This document shows, in pieces, positions 1 to 5,287 of a stretch of 5,287 nt of DNA. Made by a program: the position numbers and the translations under genes. How positions within the stretch are numbered: position 1 is the stretch's first letter; the number at the start of each line of letters is the position of its first letter. Location of the stretch: positions 1 to 5,287 of the forward strand of contig CALETX010000238.1 in assembly GCA_937920455.1 (NCBI GenBank), written 5' to 3'. Source of the stretch: an uncultured bacterium. GTDB taxonomy: Bacteria > Verrucomicrobiota > Kiritimatiellia > UBA8416 > CALETX01. The notes beneath the pieces were generated by a model that was not told the origin of the DNA, ran no database searches, and worked only from the letters and a program-made list of their open reading frames with translations.

Positions 1-1644
1 CTCGACGACGCCCTGCCGGAAACAAGCCTTGAAAAGATTCAACATGCGCTTTACGAGCTCGATATCGAGGGCATACCCTGTACACTGCGGAACATCGCAT
101 TCCGTGCCGGACTCCACGTCTCCACCGTGAGCAGGGCAGTCTCCCGAGATCCCGCCCTGCGAAAACATGTGGCATCTGCCCCTCAGCCACGCCCACGATA
201 TGCCACCAGAGAGACATGCCTCACCGCCCTCGCTGCCCGCGCGCGGGTTTATGGGAATGAACTCTGCAACACCCCCGCCGCCCTCCGCCAGCCGGTCATC
301 AAAGGCGGTAATCCAGCCCTGCTAAGGTCCTGCAAGCGCTTCCAAATTCCGCTGCCACAAAGCCCCAGGTGGGGGTCTAACCGACTTGCAAGCACAGTCA
401 TTTCTTCATATCTCGCCCGTATCAACGCTGCAAAACCCATCCTTGAAGATGAAGCCCTTGCCCTTGTCACACAAGCAGCAAGGGGCGACACCGAAGCGCA
501 AGAAGAGCTCATCGTACGCCTGCGCCCCATGGTAGCGCATGTTATTCAAAACGACCTGCGCGAGGATATCTCCTCTGACACCTTCAAGACCCAACTCATC
601 GAGCACCTGATCGGCGAAGGCGACGCACTGCTGGCGGCCGCCTGCGCTGAGTGGGACAGGACCGGTAGTTTTCTGGCCCACCTGCGATATCGCCTGTCCG
701 CCGGGCTCAGGGAAGCACGGCTGCATTTCCTGCGCGAAAGATACGCAAAAGCGAGGCGCGAAACAACGCTTCCCTTGTTCACAGACGCAAGCGAAGCCAC
801 GGCAACGGCAGGGGATGGCCACCTGCGTCCGGACGAGGTGGCGGCAATAATGGAAGATGGAGCGGCTTTTTCTGAGGACGAACTGGTGGAGAAACGCGAT
901 GCTTCGGCCGGCGTTCCTATCCTGTCAAAATACGAGAAGCATGCGCTCGCATTGTCTTTAAAAAGCCTTTTCTCGGTCGAGGAATGGAAAGACATTTTTT
1001 CCACCGGTACCAAGTCCCGCTGGTGCGTTTTTCTCGCCGGTTCCCTCGGCACGATAGGCACGGCTGTGAAAGGATTGTGCCAGCTTGAAATGCTTATCCT
1101 CTGCGATGCTTCTCAGGCGTTCATGGACGCGCTGCCGGAACGCATAGCCTCCGCTATTGGCGGCTCATGGCGAACAATCGGACGCAAGCTGCTCGTGGGT
1201 CCTCCCCCGCAGCCGCTACCCCATGCAGGCGCCACTGAAAACGTTTCCAGGTTCTCCGGCCACATCAGGCATGTCATGAAACGCTTGCTCGCCATCGCCA
1301 ATAACTTCGGCGTTGCCATGGATACATCCGGCCGACACGGCTTCCTGGAGTTTCGATCCACAATGGATCCATACTCCGACCACATCATCTTTGAACTTCT
1401 GAAAAATTGCATTATGATCCACGAATCAGAAGAAGGCGCCCGTACTCTGCTCGTGCGGGAAATCCTGCGCAATAATCCGGCAACAACTCCGGAAGACGCG
1501 GCGCGGGCCTTGCTGAGCGCTCAGATTTCCTTCCTCAGAAACCAAAGGGCCTCGCTGGAGCTCGCAAGGAGAAAGCTGCGCGGCGATTTGTCAGCCGAGC
1601 AGACTTCATCGTCGCTAGCTTCAGGCAGGACAGTTATTCAATAA
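1..1644 (+). CDS. Partial (5' end missing) HTH plus sigma-70 region 2-like regulatory protein with unknown C-terminal domain
   Basis: The frame is open from base 1 and ends at a TAA at 1642-1644, giving 547 residues with the true start off the left edge. The GTG at 127 is not a credible start because it falls inside a helix-turn-helix. Three parts can be seen. Residues about 10-57 form an HTH (TLRNIAFRAG turn, then STVSRAVSRD as a recognition-helix-like segment, similar to LacI-type HTHs). Residues about 130-242 resemble sigma-70 regions 1.2 and 2: a SSYLARI segment, an ALVTQAARGDTEAQEELI helix pair, then IGEGDALLAAACAEWD and a helix matching region 2.3/2.4. Residues about 243-547 match nothing I recognise and are largely helical, with an acidic linker. 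No sigma region 4 is evident. The protein is presumably cytoplasmic and DNA- or RNA-polymerase-binding. Third codon positions are GC-rich, as in a genuine gene. It converges on the mannosidase gene. The domain reading is by eye. Confidence is high that it is a real gene, moderate on the sigma relation and low on function. Confidence 0.72.
   Translation, partial: LDDALPETSLEKIQHALYELDIEGIPCTLRNIAFRAGLHVSTVSRAVSRDPALRKHVASAPQPRPRYATRETCLTALAARARVYGNELCNTPAALRQPVIKGGNPALLRSCKRFQIPLPQSPRWGSNRLASTVISSYLARINAAKPILEDEALALVTQAARGDTEAQEELIVRLRPMVAHVIQNDLREDISSDTFKTQLIEHLIGEGDALLAAACAEWDRTGSFLAHLRYRLSAGLREARLHFLRERYAKARRETTLPLFTDASEATATAGDGHLRPDEVAAIMEDGAAFSEDELVEKRDASAGVPILSKYEKHALALSLKSLFSVEEWKDIFSTGTKSRWCVFLAGSLGTIGTAVKGLCQLEMLILCDASQAFMDALPERIASAIGGSWRTIGRKLLVGPPPQPLPHAGATENVSRFSGHIRHVMKRLLAIANNFGVAMDTSGRHGFLEFRSTMDPYSDHIIFELLKNCIMIHESEEGARTLLVREILRNNPATTPEDAARALLSAQISFLRNQRASLELARRKLRGDLSAEQTSSSLASGRTVIQ
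28..171 (+). other. Helix-turn-helix domain within the partial regulator
   Basis: The translation in frame 1 reads a helix around KIQHALYELDIEG, then PCTLRNIAFRAGLHVSTVSR, then AVSRDPALRKHV. The pattern of a Thr-capped helix, IAxxAG turn and STVSRAVS second helix is the usual bacterial HTH signature, close to LacI/GntR-like and recombinase-type HTHs. DNA binding is inferred. The domain may be one of several if the missing N-terminus carries more. Confidence 0.6.
388..726 (+). other. Sigma-70 region 1.2-2-like segment, degenerate
   Basis: The order of motifs follows sigma-70: a YLxRI helix, an acidic turn (ILEDEALALV), the AxxGDxEAQEELI helix, an RLRPMV helix, the LIxxxxxEGDALLAAACAEWD stretch (compare LIQEGxxGLxxAxxxFD), and a final basic helix through SFLAHLRYRLSAGLREAR. 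In a by-eye alignment the two adjacent tryptophans that primary sigmas use in promoter melting are replaced by Tyr-Arg, so normal -10 recognition is doubtful. It could be an anti- or pseudo-sigma, or a polymerase-binding module. Confidence 0.5.
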
Positions 1645-1655
1645 CATCGAAAACT

Positions 1656-4151
1656 TCACCGCCGCCTCAGACTCGAAAGGGCGTTGCCGGTAAACAGCAC
1701 TCGAGGAGGGCGCGGGCCCTTCCAAGTGATTACATGTGGAATTCCAGGATACACGTCAAAGAAATTGTCGTCCAACCGTTCACTTCCATCCACATCAATG
1801 CAGACGTTCCACACGAATGCCTTGCTGGAAAACACTGCCTTGCCGTTGCTCGCCCTCACGTTCAACCGCGCTTCCGGCCACCTGATTTCCTTGAAAAGCG
1901 GCAAGAACAGACGGTTGCGAGTAACCACATTGCCTCCGCTATCAAGCAACATGCCAAACGCAGCCGAAGACCGCGTGTCAGGCCAATCGGAACGAGACAG
2001 TTCCGCAAGCCGCACGGAGGCGTTCGCAGGTATGCCAGCGTTACATGTCCGGTCCGATGGAAAGCCGCCAGCAAGGTTCATGAAACCAAAGCGCAATGTG
2101 CCTGTCCACTCATTGCTGGTTTCGTTGATCCCATAGATCCCGACCGTCTGCCCCTCGTCGGCCAAAACCAGATGCAAGGGCTGCATGGCACGACGCACGG
2201 GATAGAACGCAGGGGTACGACGCAGATAGTAGTCAACTATGGTCCAGCTTCTTGTGGCCGGCCAGCAATCGTTGTACATCCAGAAAATCGCCGAGCCGGT
2301 GTCAAACATCCGCCGGCGGAAGTTTTCGCAATATTCTCGCAACGCCTCGCCCTGAACAACACCGCCCCAAAATACGAACTCCTCGATCGTCATCTTCCTC
2401 GGATCCAGACCAAGCCATTGTTCGATCATCTTATCAGGCGGGCTGGGTTCCGCCCATGAATCCACCGAGTTGTCATGGACCTGCCATGCAAAAGACTGGA
2501 CATAACGCTGTCCTTCCGGCAGGCAGGCAAGCATTGTCGGTAGAGCCGTCGGGCCAAGCGTTCCTCCCTCGTTCGGGAACCGACATGTCATCTTACGGTA
2601 ATCTCTGAAATCCGTGTTGTGCATCCCGACAGTCCATGGATGCTGGTCTCCAACATCATCCGCGTTTGGATGGCGTCCGTCCGGCGACCATGGCGAACTT
2701 GGCTGGTAGTACCGCGTGGGGTCCTCCTCGGCCAGGAGCCTCGGAAGCGTCAGGTGGAAAAGCGCGTGATCCGGATAAACCACTCCCTTGTCGTATCCCC
2801 ATGACCATGCGCCCCATTCCAATTCATTGTTGCCGCACCAGATGATCAGGCTGGGATGCCGCGCAAGACGTCTGATGTTATAAACTGCCTCCGCCTTTAC
2901 AGAATCGTAAAATAATTGATCGCTGACCGGATACTTCGCACAGGCGAAGATGAACTCCTGCCAAACAAGAATACCCTTTTGATCACACAGTTCGTAGAAA
3001 TCATCCGACTCATATAGCCCGCCACCCCAGACGCGCAGTATATTGAAATTCGCCTCGAGCGCCAGGTCCGTCAGTTTGTCGTATTTTTGCCTGTCGCACC
3101 GCACAAAAATCATGTCCGCTGGAACGAAATTGCCACCCTTGGCGAAAATCTTTTTGCCGTTTATCTCAATGTTGAAATAGCGACCGCCAGAAGGGTGATC
3201 ATCCTGATTAACGTGAACATACCTGAATCCTATAGGGGCCGAACGCGAACCAATCCTGCGCCCCCCAATGAATAGTGCGACATCCAAAGTATAAAGCGGC
3301 TGGCTGCCGTGGCCGGCAGGCCACCAAAGAGCCGGATTTGGGACATCAAGAACAAGCTCATACGGATGAAGGCCAGGCCTGATCTCCACAACCTTCTCGG
3401 CCTTGATGCGTACTTCCTTCAGAACTGCCTCAATAACACCCTGTTCAGGACTGTCAGACAGGCCCTCTACAAACAGTCTGGCTCGAACGTGTCCTTTTCG
3501 CAGGTCACGCGACAGTTCGACAAGTGGCACAAGCATATCAACGCGGGCCGCATCTGTGGTCCACTCGAGGCTTACGGAGCCCGTTATGCCCACGTTAATC
3601 AACCGCGTTGACCAGTCCCAACCAAACTGACATTGCGGCTTGCGCAGCCAATGTCGTTTATGAAGCAAAGCATCACCGCCCAACCAGCCCTCACATGGCT
3701 TATCTGAAACACTGTAAAGGCCTCCCTCCACATGAACTGTCAGAAGATTCCGGCCCGGCTTCAGTTTTCCTGTGACGTCAATCCGGCACGGATAGAAAGA
3801 ATTGTTATGCCGGCCAACCTCCTGGCCGTTGAGTATCACTGTGGCACAAAGATCAAGCCTTTCAAAGTGCAGCCATGCCCTGGCCTTGATTGCTCGTAAG
3901 GGAACGTTGAAGAAACGCCTGTAACTCCACTGACATTCTTCCACCCATCTCGCGGAAAGACAGTTCGTGCCGATATACGGGTCGGCAATCCATCCAGCCC
4001 GCTGGAGATCGAGATGAATCTCGCCGGGTACCTGGGCAGGAATGTAGCGCATGGGGTCGGTTTCCCATCGCTCAGCGTATGAGGTCCTGCCCCGCTGCCC
4101 GTCGCTCCACCTTACCTGCCACGTTCCACCAAGATTCTTCGTATTGATCAT
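1656..4151 (-). CDS. Glycoside hydrolase family 2 beta-mannosidase
   Basis: This 831-residue protein is a complete GH2 enzyme that would release terminal beta-linked mannose from the non-reducing ends of manno-oligosaccharides by a retaining mechanism. Domain order is sugar-binding jelly roll (about 1-195), immunoglobulin-like (about 200-310), TIM barrel (about 320-650), and C-terminal beta domains (about 650-831). The RKPQxQFGWDW motif (170-180) is typical of beta-mannosidases rather than beta-galactosidases or glucuronidases. KGGNFVPAD (338-346), RVWGGG (373-378) and WQEF (397-400) are also family motifs. The acid/base is Glu443 in WCGNNE (bases 2823-2825); the likely nucleophile is Glu528 in RFPNEGG (bases 2568-2570). 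FWMYNDCWP (623-631) closes the active site. Length is normal for the family. There is no signal peptide, so it probably acts in the cytoplasm on imported oligosaccharides. The ATG start is fixed by an AGGAGG site 7 bases upstream. It lies downstream of the radical SAM gene. The exact substrate is inferred; an exo-beta-glucosaminidase or another GH2 activity is less likely. Confidence 0.93.
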   Translation of the reverse strand: MINTKNLGGTWQVRWSDGQRGRTSYAERWETDPMRYIPAQVPGEIHLDLQRAGWIADPYIGTNCLSARWVEECQWSYRRFFNVPLRAIKARAWLHFERLDLCATVILNGQEVGRHNNSFYPCRIDVTGKLKPGRNLLTVHVEGGLYSVSDKPCEGWLGGDALLHKRHWLRKPQCQFGWDWSTRLINVGITGSVSLEWTTDAARVDMLVPLVELSRDLRKGHVRARLFVEGLSDSPEQGVIEAVLKEVRIKAEKVVEIRPGLHPYELVLDVPNPALWWPAGHGSQPLYTLDVALFIGGRRIGSRSAPIGFRYVHVNQDDHPSGGRYFNIEINGKKIFAKGGNFVPADMIFVRCDRQKYDKLTDLALEANFNILRVWGGGLYESDDFYELCDQKGILVWQEFIFACAKYPVSDQLFYDSVKAEAVYNIRRLARHPSLIIWCGNNELEWGAWSWGYDKGVVYPDHALFHLTLPRLLAEEDPTRYYQPSSPWSPDGRHPNADDVGDQHPWTVGMHNTDFRDYRKMTCRFPNEGGTLGPTALPTMLACLPEGQRYVQSFAWQVHDNSVDSWAEPSPPDKMIEQWLGLDPRKMTIEEFVFWGGVVQGEALREYCENFRRRMFDTGSAIFWMYNDCWPATRSWTIVDYYLRRTPAFYPVRRAMQPLHLVLADEGQTVGIYGINETSNEWTGTLRFGFMNLAGGFPSDRTCNAGIPANASVRLAELSRSDWPDTRSSAAFGMLLDSGGNVVTRNRLFLPLFKEIRWPEARLNVRASNGKAVFSSKAFVWNVCIDVDGSERLDDNFFDVYPGIPHVITWKGPRPPRVLFTGNALSSLRRR

Positions 4152-4158
4152 AATGGCG

Positions 4159-4164
4159 CCTCCT
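4159..4164 (-). promoter_or_regulatory. Ribosome binding site of the beta-mannosidase gene
   Basis: On the minus strand AGGAGG lies 7 bases before the ATG at 4151. It is a full match to the anti-Shine-Dalgarno core at optimal spacing and it settles the start codon. Confidence 0.9.
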
Positions 4165-4184
4165 CAATCAATGGCGAAGGACGC

Positions 4185-4213
4185 ACATTAGTCGGCGCGC
4201 TCCCGCCGATCAA
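4185..4213 (-). promoter_or_regulatory. Possible weak sigma-70-type promoter for the beta-mannosidase gene
   Basis: On the minus strand TTGATC (4213-4208) and TAATGT (4190-4185) are separated by exactly 17 bases. The -35 matches the consensus at four of six positions and the -10 at three of six, so this is weak. A start about 7 bases beyond would leave a leader of roughly 27 bases that still includes the ribosome binding site, which is a sensible geometry. The host phylum's promoter consensus is unknown, so this is only suggestive. Confidence 0.25.
4192..4209. repeat. Inverted repeat, 6-base arms and 6-base spacer, in the intergenic gap
   Basis: The plus strand reads TCGGCG, six bases, then CGCCGA, a perfect six-base dyad. 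It occupies essentially the whole spacer of the promoter-like element, the usual place for an operator. No T-run follows it on either strand, so it is not a rho-independent terminator. GC-rich arms of this length can arise by chance. Confidence 0.4.
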
Positions 4214-4256
4214 GGATTTTGGCCGTGCCGGTTTCAGTGCTAGGGCGATAGTGTGG

Positions 4257-5287
4257 TTAGGTATTCGATGAACTCCATTTTCCGTAAAGAGAACCGCCAG
4301 GCGCTGATAGCGGTCCGCAGTTACAGATATAGTGCTCAGGAGTCATCCGCATCCTGTCGCCAAGCGCCTTCCATGTTGCAGCCGTGCCGTGACACACGGA
4401 TACTGGCGTTTGCGGGGAGAGCCGCCGTACAGCTTCAATGCAGAACGAGTAGATCTCCTCATGGGTCTGTTGAGTGAACGGCCCCCAGTGAACATCGGCC
4501 AATTTGTCGCGAGCAGCCTGAGCCGACCGCAACGCCTCCGTGTCTAGCATTGATGGCGAGAAAATCGCCAGCACATCATCAACACTCATCCACCCAAGCA
4601 ACTCAAGAGTGACCAGGTCGGGTCTGACGCTGGCGAACAATTTTTCAAATAAGTCCGTGTATTCCTCCCGCCAGTTGGCCAAGGGAATGATCGGGCTGAC
4701 ACGCGCACGTACGATGTAACCAGCATGTTGCATTTTCTTCATGGCAGAAATCCTCTGCTGCATTGTTGCGGCACGTTTGTCAACCAGTCGGCTCACCCTG
4801 TCGCACGTCAGCGACCAGCTGATAATGGTATGGCCGCAATGTTCGATATCCACAAGGAAGTCGACGTTATCGCTCTTGGTGAACAGCATCAAATATCTAT
4901 CCGGCTCACGAGCAAATCGTTCGACCATGGGCCGCACGATCTCAAGCTCCGGTTCGAAAGGCGGCAGATCTGTCATGTTGCTAAACTTGTACAACCGCTG
5001 CTCCGGGTGCTGTACAAATGCCTGCTGCAATCCGGCGATCAGCCTTTCGACGTCCAAATAAAAAATGATGTAACGGCCGAACCCGCAATATGCGCACCGG
5101 AACACGCACCCGTCTACAATGTTCAACTCAAGCGCAGGCTGACATTGACCTCCAGCCGCAGCGGCTTCGTCCCGCCAGTGGCAGAACCAAGATCGCCTTG
5201 CTTCGTCGAACGTTGTAAAGACAATAACAGCATCGTCGCCAAAGTCATCTTTGCCATGCCGCCGCTTCCCGATGTCAAAAACCCGCT
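4257..5287 (-). CDS. Partial (5' end missing) radical SAM protein of the spore photoproduct lyase (SplB) superfamily
   Basis: The frame is open through the right edge and ends at TAA (4259-4257), giving 342 residues plus two bases of a further codon. The TTG at 5126 is an internal codon, since conserved family sequence (PALELNIVDGC) lies across it. The radical SAM cluster motif CxxxCxxC is Cys60, Cys64 and Cys67 of the visible part (bases 5108-5085), which would bind a [4Fe-4S] cluster and S-adenosylmethionine. Family landmarks follow: SNMTDLPPFEPE (102-113), LFTKSDNV (134-141), the IISWSLT strand (154-160), the RxxAMKKMQHAGY helix (178-190), RVSPIIP (195-201) and a C-terminal SVCHGTAATW...YICNCGP segment (296-324). 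Classical SPL repairs thymine dimers in spore DNA. Here no cysteine lies between Cys67 and Cys150, the stretch that in SPL holds the hydrogen-donor cysteine, so the reaction may differ. It may be co-transcribed with the mannosidase. Superfamily membership is firm; substrate is unknown. Confidence 0.85.
   Translation of the reverse strand, partial: RVFDIGKRRHGKDDFGDDAVIVFTTFDEARRSWFCHWRDEAAAAGGQCQPALELNIVDGCVFRCAYCGFGRYIIFYLDVERLIAGLQQAFVQHPEQRLYKFSNMTDLPPFEPELEIVRPMVERFAREPDRYLMLFTKSDNVDFLVDIEHCGHTIISWSLTCDRVSRLVDKRAATMQQRISAMKKMQHAGYIVRARVSPIIPLANWREEYTDLFEKLFASVRPDLVTLELLGWMSVDDVLAIFSPSMLDTEALRSAQAARDKLADVHWGPFTQQTHEEIYSFCIEAVRRLSPQTPVSVCHGTAATWKALGDRMRMTPEHYICNCGPLSAPGGSLYGKWSSSNT

Noticed and set aside
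127..129. GTG as start codon of the left-hand gene
   Set aside because: It lies in the middle of the HTH (between STV and SRAVS-type residues), the frame is open to base 1 and the upstream residues complete the domain.
406..822. Minus-strand open frame of 138 codons
   Set aside because: Antisense to the sigma-like segment, no recognisable motif and no Shine-Dalgarno evidence; considered a shadow.
546..1061. Minus-strand open frame of 171 codons opposite the regulator
   Set aside because: It is Ser/Arg/Ala-rich low-complexity sequence with no motif and lies wholly opposite a frame with good codon use and domain matches; it is a shadow.
1021..1104. Transmembrane helix in the C-terminal part of the regulator
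   Set aside because: The apolar stretch is Gly-rich and broken by Lys and Gln/Glu residues, so it is too polar and irregular for a confident membrane segment.
7..1143. Similar DALPE-encoding sequences near bases 7-21 and 1126-1140 as a DNA or protein repeat
   Set aside because: The match covers only about five residues and is not continued on either side; chance is enough to explain it.
1734..2459. Plus-strand open frame of 241 codons inside the mannosidase gene
   Set aside because: Composition is Arg/Pro/His-rich as expected for an antisense frame of a GC-rich gene, and the opposite strand encodes conserved GH2 sequence throughout.
4191..4210. Rho-independent terminator after the radical SAM gene
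   Set aside because: The hairpin is short and no T-run follows it on the minus strand; the sequence after it is mixed and leads to the ribosome binding site.
5124..5126. TTG as start codon of the radical SAM gene
   Set aside because: The frame stays open to the right edge and the 53 upstream codons include family-like sequence leading into the CxxxCxxC motif.

Overview
The window holds three protein-coding genes and almost no non-coding DNA. Base composition is moderately GC-rich (by eye about 55%), coding is dense, and Shine-Dalgarno usage is clear, so this is a bacterial chromosome segment. No gene is diagnostic of a phylum. A GH2 beta-mannosidase next to a spore-photoproduct-lyase-like radical SAM gene, with a divergent sigma-like protein nearby, would fit a polysaccharide-degrading Gram-negative such as a Lentisphaerota/Verrucomicrobiota-type bacterium. 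That is a guess from gene content, not something the sequence proves.

Layout. Bases 1-1644 (+) are the 3' part of a gene that enters from the left edge. It reads as a winged-helix or LacI-like helix-turn-helix segment, then a divergent sigma-70 region 1.2-2-like segment, then about 300 residues I cannot assign. It converges on the next gene with only 11 bases between the stop codons. Bases 4151-1656 (-) are a complete, intact GH2 beta-mannosidase with both catalytic glutamates and the QxxFGWDW motif of the family. Bases 5287-4257 (-) are the 3' part of a radical SAM protein of the spore photoproduct lyase (SplB) superfamily, running off the right edge.

How they may relate. The radical SAM gene and the mannosidase lie head-to-tail on the minus strand with a 105-base gap, so they may be co-transcribed. 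However, the gap also holds a weak promoter-like element with an inverted repeat in its spacer, followed by a strong ribosome binding site, so the mannosidase may have its own regulated start. The plus-strand regulator-like gene belongs to a different transcription unit. No RNA genes, insertion sequences, CRISPR arrays or convincing terminators were seen. The items most worth following up are the HTH/sigma-like fusion protein and the SPL-like enzyme, which has no cysteine where true spore photoproduct lyase carries its hydrogen-donor cysteine.
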